This document shows positions 1 to 8,688 of a stretch of DNA of 42,183 nt, in pieces. Source of the DNA: an uncultured Sphingomonas sp. (lineage in GTDB: Bacteria > Pseudomonadota > Alphaproteobacteria > Sphingomonadales > Sphingomonadaceae). The stretch spans positions 1 to 42,183 of the forward strand of contig NZ_CAJYVU010000026.1 of assembly GCF_913778135.1 (NCBI RefSeq), written 5' to 3'. The notes beneath the pieces are model-generated. The model did no database searches. It had not been told where the DNA came from and saw only the letters and a list, made by a program, of their open reading frames with translations. Position numbers and translations under genes: made by a program. Positions within the stretch are counted from its first letter, which is position 1, and each line of letters begins with the position of its first letter.

Positions 1-138
1 GACGCGAAGGGTGGGCGTATCAGCTACAACTCGCCGCTGGGTCGCGCGTTGATCGGCCGAAGTGTCGACGACGAGGTCGAGGTGACGGTGCCGTCCGGCG
101 ACCGTTACTATCTCGTGTCCAAGATTGAATTCATCTGA
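1..138 (+). CDS. greA: Transcription elongation factor GreA, C-terminal end (partial)
   Basis: The window opens inside an open frame that reads 45 residues to a TGA at 136-138. The text contains [20 protein letters not shown] and ends [16 protein letters not shown], which matches the C-terminal FKBP-like domain of GreA. GreA stimulates transcript cleavage by RNA polymerase stalled in a backtracked state. The N-terminal coiled coil lies outside the window. The identification rests on recognising this short conserved tail. GreB is a less likely alternative, because alphaproteobacteria usually carry GreA and the SPLGRAL/GD..V pattern fits it well. Confidence 0.85.
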   Translation, partial: DAKGGRISYNSPLGRALIGRSVDDEVEVTVPSGDRYYLVSKIEFI

Positions 139-317
139 TCGCCCCACGGTCGCGATCAGCGCGAGCTATTGGGGCGAGTACAGGTTGCAAAGTAGCAGTT
201 GCGGCTGGCGCTGTTTGTTTCTCTGTGCCGATCTGCAGGTCGGAACGCCATTCGCTAAAGATGCCCAGCACGGAACAGGTGCGCTATAACTCGTACTCTC
301 ACTGACGCTCTAATAAG

Positions 318-348
318 CAGACGCTGTCGCGTCGTGTGACAACGTCTG
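318..348 (-). terminator. Candidate hairpin terminator of the DUF4170 gene
   Basis: CAGACGCTGT (318-327) and ACAACGTCTG (339-348) can form a 10-bp stem with one G-T type pair and an 11-base loop. It lies just downstream of the minus-strand stop codon at 357. On the minus strand it is followed only by a weak CTTATT, not a true T-run, so termination strength is uncertain. Confidence 0.35.
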
Positions 349-356
349 CCTCATTG

Positions 357-581
357 TTACGTTTCGGATTTGAGCGACGGCTCCAGCAGGCGGTGAAGGT
401 GTACCACCACGTACTTCATCTCGGCGTCGTCAACTGTCCGCTGCGCGGCTCCGCGCCATGCCTTTTCTGCGCTGGCGTAATCAGGGAAGACGCCTACGAC
501 GTCGATCGACTTTAGATCGTTGAATTCCAGCGTGCGGGGGTCGCTGACGCGCCCGCCGAAGACGAGATGAAGCTTGCTCAT
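357..581 (-). CDS. DUF4170 domain-containing protein
   Basis: This is a 74-residue soluble protein starting MSKLHLVFGGRVSDPRTLEF and ending near VVVHLHRLLEP. It matches the small DUF4170 family that is widespread in alphaproteobacteria. The function is unknown. No signal peptide or membrane segment is visible. The ATG at 579-581 is preceded on the minus strand by GAGGGG, a good ribosome binding site. Only 39 bases separate it from the end of the DUF883-like gene at 621, so it may be the last gene of that minus-strand run, or it may have its own promoter. The family call is confident because nearly the whole length is conserved. The role is not known. Confidence 0.8.
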   Translation of the reverse strand: MSKLHLVFGGRVSDPRTLEFNDLKSIDVVGVFPDYASAEKAWRGAAQRTVDDAEMKYVVVHLHRLLEPSLKSET

Positions 582-620
582 GCTGGCCCCTCTAGCGTCC
601 TCGGCGGGTTAGGTGAAGGG

Positions 621-1097
621 TCAGGCTGCGCTCGTCTGCCCGGCCGGCTGATCGTCGGAGTGACGAAGCTCCTGCTTTCCCGCTGATGCTGCCGCCTTGC
701 CAGCGGTTGCCGCCGCACCGGCGACGTTTTGCAACAGGGTCTTTACCTGATCCTTTGCGGCACCCTTGGTGAAGCCGATGTTCTGAAGCTCGCTCTTCCC
801 GCTGTTGCGCGCTGCTGCGAAAGCGGCAACGGCGGTCGCGCCGAGCCGCTTGCCAACCGGGGCGAGCAGTTCCTTCTCTTTCGCGCTGCGCGGCACGATC
901 GCACCCACGAGTGCGCCGAGCGCGATACCGCCGGCGACGATCGCGAGCGGGTTGGTCTCCGCCGCATGCGCGGTCTGGTGCGCGAACTCACGCGTCTTCT
1001 CACGTGTCGTCTCGACGGCTTCGGTCACGGCCGATTTGGCGGTGTCGAGGCTCTCGCGGAATTTGCCGTGGTCGTCCGCATGATTGTGGTCGGTCAT
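621..1097 (-). CDS. Small membrane-associated protein, DUF883/ElaB-like (hypothetical)
   Basis: This 158-residue protein has a charged, helical N-terminus (about 1-48, rich in E, K, T and A) and one glycine/alanine-rich hydrophobic stretch at about 49-69 (NPLAIVAGGIALGALVGAIV). A second helical Ala/Gly-rich half follows (about 70-145). This layout resembles the ElaB/YqjD/DUF883 group of inner-membrane-anchored stress proteins, although the hydrophobic stretch is central rather than C-terminal. AAAGGAA lies about 7 bases before the ATG at 1095-1097. The gene sits 32 bases downstream of the DUF3618 gene on the same strand and probably belongs to the same stress-related transcript. I do not recognise a precise function. 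Confidence 0.6.
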   Translation of the reverse strand: MTDHNHADDHGKFRESLDTAKSAVTEAVETTREKTREFAHQTAHAAETNPLAIVAGGIALGALVGAIVPRSAKEKELLAPVGKRLGATAVAAFAAARNSGKSELQNIGFTKGAAKDQVKTLLQNVAGAAATAGKAAASAGKQELRHSDDQPAGQTSAA

Positions 1098-1129
1098 GTC
1101 GTCGTTCCTTTCGCGAACGGAAGAATGAG

Positions 1130-1450
1130 TTATCGAACGCGCCTGAGATGAGGCGGTTTCGCCGGTGATGGCGGTCGCTTGGAGAGGCCGAGCGCGCGGG
1201 CGAGTGGCTTACGGCACAGGAAGAGGACCACGGCTGCGACGCCGCCGGTCACCCCGCCAGGATGCTGCATCGCGGTCTTGATTGACGCGCGTGCTGCACT
1301 TTGCGCATTCTCTGTAACGCGATCGGCTGCGGTGCGAGCGAGCTTGCGCGGTGCAAGCTGCCCCTGCAACTGCTCCACCGTTCCGTTCAGTCGCGCTCGC
1401 GCCTCTGCGGCACGCGCCTCTGCTGCGGCCACGTCGGCAGGCGTACTCAC
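1130..1450 (-). CDS. DUF3618 domain-containing protein
   Basis: The 106-residue product starts with an alanine/arginine-rich amphipathic helix (AAAEARAAEARARLNGTVEQ), the typical DUF3618 opening in which repeated E/R..R..L..T/TV..L positions precede a membrane segment. A glycine/alanine/valine hydrophobic stretch follows at about 66-82 (GGVTGGVAAVVLFLC), and the tail is basic. DUF3618 proteins are small inner-membrane proteins of unknown function, usually next to phage-holin-like and DUF883 proteins, exactly as here. The start overlaps the stop of the upstream holin-like gene as ATGA, which suggests translational coupling. Confidence 0.7.
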   Translation of the reverse strand: MSTPADVAAAEARAAEARARLNGTVEQLQGQLAPRKLARTAADRVTENAQSAARASIKTAMQHPGGVTGGVAAVVLFLCRKPLARALGLSKRPPSPAKPPHLRRVR

Positions 1451-1830
1451 ACGCCAGCCTTGGGTGAAAGGCGGTTCTTGCCAACGATGCCAAGGATTGC
1501 GGCGATCAGCAATGTGCTGCCAACCACTACCAACGTCGCCAGACCGGGACCGATCAGCGTCGCCAGCGCCTCGATTGCGCCAACAAGCAGCGCAATCAGG
1601 CCCGCGAACGCGAGGACAGCCGCGATAACAAAAAAGATAATCGCGTTCTTATATCGTCCGACCGCCTCGCTGACTTTCGCCTTCTGCAAGTCGAACTCAG
1701 CACGCGCCAAGTCTTTCGCGTCGCCGGTCAAACGAGATACGAGATCGGTCAAGCCGGGTTCCGGCGCTATCCGTTCACGAACTGCCTCAGTCGTGCGCCT
1801 GATCGGCGTCACGTTGCTCGGGTCGCTCAT
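1447..1830 (-). CDS. Phage holin family / Holin-X-like small membrane protein
   Basis: This 127-residue protein has an amphipathic N-terminal half with GLTDLVSRLTGDAKDLARAE, then two hydrophobic helices at about 62-86 and 96-117, and a short basic tail. The architecture matches the 'putative actinobacterial Holin-X' family, which is usually a housekeeping envelope protein and not a phage holin. I chose the ATG at 1828-1830 (MSDPSN) because it lies 4 bases past the stop of the upstream gene. A longer frame to 1884 would overlap that gene by 50 bases. No strong Shine-Dalgarno is visible, so coupled translation is likely. No phage genes are nearby, so a lysis role is unlikely. Confidence 0.65.
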   Translation of the reverse strand: MSDPSNVTPIRRTTEAVRERIAPEPGLTDLVSRLTGDAKDLARAEFDLQKAKVSEAVGRYKNAIIFFVIAAVLAFAGLIALLVGAIEALATLIGPGLATLVVVGSTLLIAAILGIVGKNRLSPKAGV

Positions 1831-1834
1831 CGCG

Positions 1835-2365
1835 TCAGGCGCCGCGCTGCTCGACACCGGCGGAGACGAGGCGTGCGACGACAAAGCCTACCGCGGCCGC
1901 AATCCCAACGGCAACACCAGGGCTCTTCTTCACCAGTTCACGCGCTTCGTCGAAAATTTCGTCGACCGTCGTGTCGTCCAATTTGGTGCCGAACGCCTGC
2001 ACCTGATCCGCGGCGCTGCGGGCATATTGGCCGTACTGCTTGCCGAGCTTGTCATCGACCTGCGCCGCGGCATCGTTCAGAATCTGCGTCAATTGGCCTA
2101 GCGCGTCCGTTGCCTTCGACTTGCCGTCCTCAGCGAAAAGGCGCACGCGGTCGGTCGCTTGCCCGCGTAAGTCGGAGGCGCCCTGCTTGATTGTTTCGCC
2201 TGCCTCGCTCGCCTTCGACGACAGTGTGTCAGCGCCTCCCGCGTTGCTGCCCGGGTTTGCGTTCTTGAGTGGCGCTGCCTGCTGGAACGATGCGCTGCCG
2301 CTCGGCGTATCCATATCGCCGCTGGTCATCGGGGCCAAATCGTTGCGATCATTCGGGTCGGCCAT
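1835..2365 (-). CDS. DUF883/YqjD-like membrane-anchored stress protein
   Basis: The product is about 176 residues, with a disordered polar N-terminus, a long helical middle (SKASEAGETIKQGASDL and AAAQVDDKLGKQYGQYARSA) and a C-terminal membrane anchor (SPGVAVGIAAAVGFVVARL). This is the layout of ElaB/YqjD/DUF883 proteins, whose E. coli members are membrane-anchored and ribosome-associated in stationary phase. I prefer the start at 2363-2365 (MADPND) because AAGGA lies 10 bases upstream. An earlier ATG at 2383 would leave almost no leader after the EcfG-type promoter at 2396-2420. It is the first gene of the run 1835-1130 and probably 621. Confidence 0.65.
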   Translation of the reverse strand: MADPNDRNDLAPMTSGDMDTPSGSASFQQAAPLKNANPGSNAGGADTLSSKASEAGETIKQGASDLRGQATDRVRLFAEDGKSKATDALGQLTQILNDAAAQVDDKLGKQYGQYARSAADQVQAFGTKLDDTTVDEIFDEARELVKKSPGVAVGIAAAVGFVVARLVSAGVEQRGA

Positions 2366-2395
2366 CGTGGTCATGTCCTTCATGGTTTCGTCGTG

Positions 2396-2420
2396 AACCC
2401 CGCGCGTCGCCGCCGGTTCC
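2396..2420 (-). promoter_or_regulatory. Candidate EcfG (general stress response sigma factor) promoter
   Basis: On the minus strand GGAAC (2420-2416) is separated by exactly 16 bases from GGTT (2399-2396). The alphaproteobacterial EcfG consensus is GGAAC-N16/17-CGTT, so only the first base of the -10 deviates. A transcript from here would start near 2389 and lead into the DUF883/holin/DUF3618 genes. These are the type of small membrane proteins commonly found in EcfG regulons. Confidence 0.6.
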
Positions 2421-2487
2421 CTCGCGTTGCGGCATCACTCGCCGCTCGCTACAGCCGCCCACGACATTGCTTTGCCCGAACAGCTAG

Positions 2488-3780
<1,293 letters not shown>

Positions 3781-3823
3781 GCCGCCTTGCAAACGGGGCG
3801 CATCTGCGCGATTCTGTCGCGCG

Positions 3824-4138
3824 ATGCGCCGCAAGCCGACCCCTCCGCTCGTTCTTCTCCGCCGTGCGGCGGTACCCGCCGCGGCGCTGTCGGTCATGGC
3901 GTTCTTCGGCGCTTACGCCGTAACTGGTTCGAACGGCATCTTCGCGCTTGGTGACTACAAGCAGCAGATTGCGGTGCGTGAGCGGCAGTACCAGCAACTC
4001 GACGAGCGGCGGACGATGTTGCGCAACCGCGTGGCGCTGCTCGATCCGCGCCACGCCAATCCCGACCTAGTCGACGAGTTGGTTCGCAAGGAATTAAATG
4101 TCGCTCACCCGGACGAGGTGATCGTCCCCTTGAAGTAA
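3824..4138 (+). CDS. ftsB: Septum formation initiator, FtsB/DivIC family
   Basis: This 104-residue bitopic membrane protein has a short basic cytoplasmic N-terminus, one transmembrane helix at about 15-35 and a periplasmic coiled coil (QQIAVRERQYQQLDERRTML). It ends with a motif typical of the family (LVDELVRKELNVAHPDEVIV). FtsB/DivIC links FtsL and FtsQ in the division complex. The location directly after eno is the canonical place for this gene. The family call is firm. The symbol ftsB is by analogy, because alphaproteobacterial members are diverged. Confidence 0.85.
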   Translation: MRRKPTPPLVLLRRAAVPAAALSVMAFFGAYAVTGSNGIFALGDYKQQIAVRERQYQQLDERRTMLRNRVALLDPRHANPDLVDELVRKELNVAHPDEVIVPLK

Positions 4139-4140
4139 TC

Positions 4141-4167
4141 GGCGGAGCCGCGCCGAGCGGCCCCGCC
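4141..4167. terminator. Bidirectional hairpin between the ftsB-like gene and the hydrolase
   Basis: GGCGGaGCCGC (4141-4151) pairs with GCGGCcCCGCC (4157-4167) around a 5-base loop, giving a ten-pair stem with one internal mismatch. It sits between two convergent genes (stops at 4138 and 4176) and is followed on the plus strand by GTTATCTCT. The position and symmetry suggest it terminates transcription from both sides. Confidence 0.6.
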
Positions 4168-4175
4168 GTTATCTC

Positions 4176-4997
4176 TCAGCGCAGGAAGGTCAGCAGATCC
4201 TGCGTCAGGCGATCGCCCTCGGTTGCGAACAGACCGTGCGGCGCGCCGTCATATTCGACAAGCTGGCTGTTTGCGATGCCTGCCGCTGCTGCGCGACCTG
4301 CGGCATCGATCGGTACCGTCTTGTCCGACGTGCCATGCAGAACCAGCGTGGGCACACGAAACGCAGGCAGATCGGGCCGGAAGTCGGTGTTGCCGAAACT
4401 CTCGGCGCAGGCGAGCGTCGGCTTCAACCCGGCCTGCATCGCCAGCCGCCAAGCCCAATCGATCGTCGCACTGCTGACCGGGCTGGTCAGATAGCCTTCG
4501 CCGAAGAAGTCCTTGAAGAACGACTGAAAGAAGGCGGGGCGATCCTTTTTGATGCCGTCGGCGATCTCCTGCAGCTTTTCCGCGGGCGTGCCATCGGGAT
4601 TGTCGTCAGTCTTCAGCATGTATGGCACGACCGACGAGATCAGCCCGGCCGAGACCACGCCGCGGCCCTCATGCCGGCTCATGTAGCGTGCGACCTCGCC
4701 GCCGCCCATTGAGAAGCCGACGATGCTCGCATCGCTGTCCGCACCGGTCGCTTTCATCACGTCGGCCAGATCATCGGTGAGCGTGTCATAGTCGTATCCC
4801 GACCACGGTTGCCCCGAGCGCCCGAAGCCGCGACGATCGTATGCGATGACGCGGAAACCGGCGTCGGCGAGCGCCATCATCTGCGGGTCCCAGCTGTCCG
4901 ACGACAGCGGCCAGCCGTGGATCAGCACGACCGGGCGACCGGAACCCCAATCCTTGACGTAGATGTCGGTACCGTCGCGCGTTTTGAGGTAAGGCAT
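4176..4997 (-). CDS. Alpha/beta hydrolase, non-heme chloroperoxidase/arylesterase type
   Basis: This 273-residue alpha/beta hydrolase carries the oxyanion loop HGWPLSSDSWDPQM, the strand AYDRRGFGRS, the nucleophile elbow GFSMGGGE (Ser), an acidic residue in LVLHGTSDKTVPID and the catalytic His in YDGAPHGLFATE. This combination is typical of the cofactor-free haloperoxidase/arylesterase group. They act on small esters in the cytoplasm, and the halogenation activity is a side reaction. The ATG at 4995-4997 is preceded by GGAG 9 bases upstream. An open frame continues beyond it but has no family similarity. It lies downstream of aroB with a 68-base gap. The physiological substrate cannot be read from the sequence. 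Confidence 0.85.
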   Translation of the reverse strand: MPYLKTRDGTDIYVKDWGSGRPVVLIHGWPLSSDSWDPQMMALADAGFRVIAYDRRGFGRSGQPWSGYDYDTLTDDLADVMKATGADSDASIVGFSMGGGEVARYMSRHEGRGVVSAGLISSVVPYMLKTDDNPDGTPAEKLQEIADGIKKDRPAFFQSFFKDFFGEGYLTSPVSSATIDWAWRLAMQAGLKPTLACAESFGNTDFRPDLPAFRVPTLVLHGTSDKTVPIDAAGRAAAAGIANSQLVEYDGAPHGLFATEGDRLTQDLLTFLR

Positions 4998-5065
4998 GCG
5001 GGAAAACTCCAGCCGGTTGTTGCGCGCGATCAACGTGGCGCCGGCTCCGCTGTTCCTGCGCCCCC

Positions 5066-6166
5066 TCAGCGCGCCTTGTCGTTCAGGAATCGCTCCACCC
5101 GATCGAGCGAGACGGTCTTGTCGAGGAAGGTCCGCCCGATCCCGCGCGCGAGCAGAAAGGGAAGCGTGCCCGCTGTCATCTTCTTGTCGTGGCGCATGTG
5201 GTCGACCAGCCGTGCCGCTGGCGCGGTGATGCCCGATGCGGCAAGTCCGTCGGGCAGCCCGCTCTCGCGCCAGTGGGCCTTCACACGTTCGGCGTCTTCG
5301 TGCGTGCACAATCCCGTCGTCGCCGAATAGTCGAAGGCCAGTCCGCACCCGGCTGCAACCGCCTCGCCGTGTAGCAGGCGGTCACTGAATCCTGCCTCCG
5401 CCTCAAGCGCGTGGCCGAACGTATGGCCGAGGTTCAGGAGCGCGCGGCGACCAATCGTCTCGAACTCGTCCTCGCCGACGATCCTCGCCTTGGCCGCGAC
5501 CGCGTGCGCAATCGCGTGGGCGCGCGCCGCAGGATCGCCGGCGAGCAGCGCAGCGCCGTTCGCCTCGCACCAGGCAAAGAAATCGGCGTCATCGATCAGT
5601 CCGTATTTGACCACCTCAGCATAGCCGGCGCGCACTTGCCGTGCGGGCAAGGTATTGAGCACGTCGGGGTCGATCAGGACAACCGCCGGCTGGTGGAACG
5701 CACCGATCAAATTCTTGCCTGCGCGCGCGTTGATGCCAGTCTTGCCCCCGACCGAACTGTCGACCTGCGCCAGCAAAGTGGTGGGAATCTGTATGAAGCG
5801 GCACCCGCGCTTCAGGATCGCGGTCGCGAACCCGACCAAGTCGCCGATTACCCCGCCGCCGAGCGCGATCACGTGATCCTGCCGCTCGACACCATATTGG
5901 AGCAGCGCATCACACAAACGTTCGAGAACGGCCCAGCTCTTGGTGCCCTCGCCCGAGGGAAGCACGATCGCACGCGCGCTCACGCCGGCCGATGCGAGCG
6001 AGTGTTCGAGCGAGGCGAGATGCGGCGCGACATTTTCGTCCGCAACGATCACGACCGGTCGCGTGCCCACCAGCGGGGCGAGTTCGTCGCCGGCACGCGC
6101 GAGCAGCCCGCTCGCGATCCTGACCTCGTAACTGCGTGCGCCAAGCGCGACGGGCACCACCTTCAT
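5066..6166 (-). CDS. aroB: 3-dehydroquinate synthase
   Basis: The 366-residue product is full length. AroB converts DAHP to 3-dehydroquinate using NAD and a divalent metal, the second step of the shikimate pathway. Visible motifs include the nucleotide-binding GGGVIGDLVGF, PTTLLAQVDSSVGGKTGIN, GYAEVVKYGLI (metal-ligand Glu) and the His ligands in LLNLGHTFGHALE and LLHGEAVAAG. Its ATG overlaps the stop of aroK by 4 bases (ATGA), so the two are translationally coupled. The aroK-aroB order is common in proteobacteria. Confidence 0.97.
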   Translation of the reverse strand: MKVVPVALGARSYEVRIASGLLARAGDELAPLVGTRPVVIVADENVAPHLASLEHSLASAGVSARAIVLPSGEGTKSWAVLERLCDALLQYGVERQDHVIALGGGVIGDLVGFATAILKRGCRFIQIPTTLLAQVDSSVGGKTGINARAGKNLIGAFHQPAVVLIDPDVLNTLPARQVRAGYAEVVKYGLIDDADFFAWCEANGAALLAGDPAARAHAIAHAVAAKARIVGEDEFETIGRRALLNLGHTFGHALEAEAGFSDRLLHGEAVAAGCGLAFDYSATTGLCTHEDAERVKAHWRESGLPDGLAASGITAPAARLVDHMRHDKKMTAGTLPFLLARGIGRTFLDKTVSLDRVERFLNDKAR

Positions 6167-6702
6167 CGACCGATTGCCTCCAGAATGGCGCGCACCGTAT
6201 TCTCGTGCGGCGCATCTGCGCTCGCGACACGCAGGTGCGCGAGGCTGTAGAACGGGGTGCGCTTGGCGGCGAGATCGCGCAGCACGGCGCCGGCATCGCG
6301 GCCGCGTAGCAGCGGGCGCGTGTCGCGGCGACGCACGCGATCGACCAGCACCTCGACCGGCGCGTCGAGCCAGATCGACAGCGCGTCCGCCAGGATAAGC
6401 GCGCGGGTTTGATCGTTGATGAACGCGCCGCCGCCGGTCGCGATCACCTTCGGCTTGCCATCGATCAGCCGTGCGATCACGCGGCGTTCACCGTCGCGGA
6501 AATACGCCTCGCCGAAGCGGTCAAAGATGTCGGCGATCGTCATGCCCGCCGCATCCTCGATCTCGTGATCGGCATCGACGAAGGGCAGCTTCAGCCGGTT
6601 GGCGAGCCGTCGGCCGACGGTCGACTTGCCCACGCCCATCAGCCCGACCAGAACGATCGGTCGCCCCGTCCAGGCGGGGATCACGGGCGGGCTATGCAAC
6701 AT
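6163..6702 (-). CDS. aroK: Shikimate kinase
   Basis: The product is about 179 residues from the ATG at 6700-6702, close to the usual 170-180. It phosphorylates shikimate at O-3 with ATP. The sequence shows the Walker A loop GLMGVGKSTVG, the shikimate-binding DADHEIE, the GGGAF loop and the lid arginine region RDTRPLL. A GTG 63 bases upstream (6765) would extend it by 21 residues without recognisable sequence. Neither start has a clear Shine-Dalgarno. It is the first gene of the aroK-aroB pair. The promoter must lie between here and the divergent gene at 6789. Confidence 0.95.
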   Translation of the reverse strand: MLHSPPVIPAWTGRPIVLVGLMGVGKSTVGRRLANRLKLPFVDADHEIEDAAGMTIADIFDRFGEAYFRDGERRVIARLIDGKPKVIATGGGAFINDQTRALILADALSIWLDAPVEVLVDRVRRRDTRPLLRGRDAGAVLRDLAAKRTPFYSLAHLRVASADAPHENTVRAILEAIGR

Positions 6703-6788
6703 GATGGGGCGGGCTATACAGCGCACTTCGACACCGACGCCAGACCTAGCGCTCGGTGAGGTCACCCGTTCATGTGCAAGGTCCGGAT

Positions 6789-6923
6789 ATGCGTTTCATC
6801 GTCTCGCTCGTGGTGCTGATCGTCCTGGTCGTGGGTGCCTTGTTCTTCTTCGCCGGACGCGCGACCGAGCGGCCGGTGACGCAGATCGAGAAGCCGGTCG
6901 AGCTCGGCAACCTTGCCAATTAA
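6789..6923 (+). CDS. Small single-pass membrane protein of 44 residues
   Basis: The ATG at 6789 opens a 44-residue frame beginning MRFIVSLVVLIVLVVGALFF and ending VELGNLAN, with TAA at 6921-6923. The N-terminal 21 residues are a strong hydrophobic helix. The rest is a short polar, mildly charged tail. AAGG lies 6 bases before the ATG, which supports translation. The next gene starts with a TTG at 6913 inside the tail (11-base overlap), indicating a bicistronic unit. I know no named family. It is reported because the RBS, coding-like composition and coupling argue for a real gene that automatic calling would miss. Confidence 0.6.
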   Translation: MRFIVSLVVLIVLVVGALFFFAGRATERPVTQIEKPVELGNLAN

Positions 6924-8688
6924 GCACCTGCTGATCGGGGTCGCCGCGACAGCGATCACGGCGACGGCATTGGCGCAGGAGCGGCCGGAGTCGCTGCTGC
7001 CCCCCGGCTTCGGGCAGACACCGGCACCCGCGCCTGCACCGACGCCGACGCCTGGCAGCAGCAGTGACGCCGGAGCGACGCCGACTTCGAGCAACATCGC
7101 CGGCGCGCTGCCTGCGTTACCGCCGCTGGTGCTCCCCACTCCGACGCCTACGCCGTCGCCGACCCCTGACGCGGCGCAACTTGCGCTCTACGAGATGCCT
7201 GCATTCGCGCGGCGGTCGCTGACGCGGGTCGGTCCGATCGGAGCCGGTGACGGAGGAGTGAGCGCCGACGCGTTCGGTCGCGCCGACGGCCGTTACCTCG
7301 AAGTGCTGATGCGGCGCCTGTCGGCGCCGCTGCCGTCGCGCTGGATGTCGATCACGCTGCGTCGGCTGCTCGCCTCGCAACTGAACACGCCCTCACACGT
7401 GAACGGTGCCGATTTCGCGGCAGAGCGCGCATGGCTGCTGCTGCGAATGGGGGAGGCGGTGGCGGCGCGTGCGGTGGCGCATTCGGTCGACGTCGGCAAC
7501 GTCACGCCCAAGCTCGCGCAGGTGTGGATGCAGACCGCGCTCGCGACCGCCGACCCAGCCGGGCTGTGCACCTTGGCGCAATCGCCACGCGTGGCGGAAA
7601 GCGAGCCCGGCTGGATAGCCGCGCAGGCAATGTGTGCGGGCCTGACAGGCGAACCGACACGCCCGCTCGTTCAGAAGCTGCGCCGCCGCCGCATCGCGAG
7701 CGGAGTAGATCTGCAACTGGCACAGAAAGTGATCGGCGCAGGCGCCAACAGCGGGCAGGCGACCACGATCGAGTGGGATCCCGTATCTCAACTGACAGCG
7801 TGGCGCTGGGGCCTTGCGACCGCAACCGGTGTCGCCGTGCCGGACACGCTATACGAAACGGCCGGGCCGCAGGTCACCGGTTGGCGTGCGCTCGCCCCAG
7901 CCATTTCGCTAGCCGATCGGGCGAAGCCGGCCGAGCGCGCGGCGGCAATGGGGATCCTCTCCAATGCCGCGTTGGTCGATCTGTTCGCTGCCTCGCGTGA
8001 ACTGGAGGAAGCGCCCGCAGCATTGGCGCAGACCGCGAACGACCTGCAGGACGCTTATGTCGGCAGCGATCGCGCCACCCGGCTGAAAGCGATGACGGCG
8101 TTGTGGAACGGCGGCGACACGCCCGCCCTGCGCTATGCCCGGCTGATCCTGACGGCGCGCGCGGCGGGGCGTCTGACCGTGTTCGACGGGGTCGAGCAGG
8201 CGGACCAGCTGATCGCGTCGATGCTGTCGGCCGGTCTCGATCGCACCGCGATGCGCTGGCAGGGACACGTGCCGGCCGGCAGCGATGCCTGGGCGATGCT
8301 GCAGATCGCTGATCCGGATCGTTCGGGCAGTGGTTGGGGCAGCGTCGACGACTATGCGCCCACGGGCGCGAATGCGCAGCGTAAGAAGCAGCTGTTCTTC
8401 GCAAGCATGGCCGGGCTGGGTCGTATCGGCGCAAGCGAGGTCGAGGGGACAGCGCAGTCGCTCGACGTGCGCATTGGCGCGGCGAACGCGTGGACACGCG
8501 CACTCGATCGTGCGGCGGCGGAGGGGCAATCCGGCACCGTGGTGCTCCTATGTGCCGTTGGCATGCAGACGAACGACTGGGCAGGTGTTCCCCCCGCGGC
8601 CTTGTATCGCATCGTCGGCGCACTGCGCGCAGTTGGTCTGACAGGCGAGGCGCGCATGATCGCGGCGGAGGCGCTGACGCGCTTGTGA
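6913..8688 (+). CDS. Exported protein with Pro/Thr-rich linker, unknown function
   Basis: This 591-residue protein starts at TTG 6913 with a basic N-terminus and hydrophobic core (KHLLIGVAATAITATALAQE), consistent with a signal peptide cleaved near ALA. A low-complexity linker follows (about 35-90, repeated PAPAP, TPTPTPSPTP). A 500-residue Ala/Leu-rich helical domain then runs to the end, with a repeat-like solenoid feel (LAQVWMQTALATADPAGLCT, MTALWNGGDTPALRYARLIL). It therefore probably acts in the periplasm. It is tightly linked to the 44-residue membrane protein upstream and to xerD downstream, whose GTG overlaps this stop as GTGA. I do not recognise a characterised family. Confidence 0.75.
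   Translation: MPIKHLLIGVAATAITATALAQERPESLLPPGFGQTPAPAPAPTPTPGSSSDAGATPTSSNIAGALPALPPLVLPTPTPTPSPTPDAAQLALYEMPAFARRSLTRVGPIGAGDGGVSADAFGRADGRYLEVLMRRLSAPLPSRWMSITLRRLLASQLNTPSHVNGADFAAERAWLLLRMGEAVAARAVAHSVDVGNVTPKLAQVWMQTALATADPAGLCTLAQSPRVAESEPGWIAAQAMCAGLTGEPTRPLVQKLRRRRIASGVDLQLAQKVIGAGANSGQATTIEWDPVSQLTAWRWGLATATGVAVPDTLYETAGPQVTGWRALAPAISLADRAKPAERAAAMGILSNAALVDLFAASRELEEAPAALAQTANDLQDAYVGSDRATRLKAMTALWNGGDTPALRYARLILTARAAGRLTVFDGVEQADQLIASMLSAGLDRTAMRWQGHVPAGSDAWAMLQIADPDRSGSGWGSVDDYAPTGANAQRKKQLFFASMAGLGRIGASEVEGTAQSLDVRIGAANAWTRALDRAAAEGQSGTVVLLCAVGMQTNDWAGVPPAALYRIVGALRAVGLTGEARMIAAEALTRL

Noticed and set aside
1447-1830. Prophage or lysis module suggested by a 'holin' hit
   Set aside because: The gene sits with housekeeping small membrane proteins. 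No other phage genes are present, and the Holin-X family is widespread in non-phage contexts.
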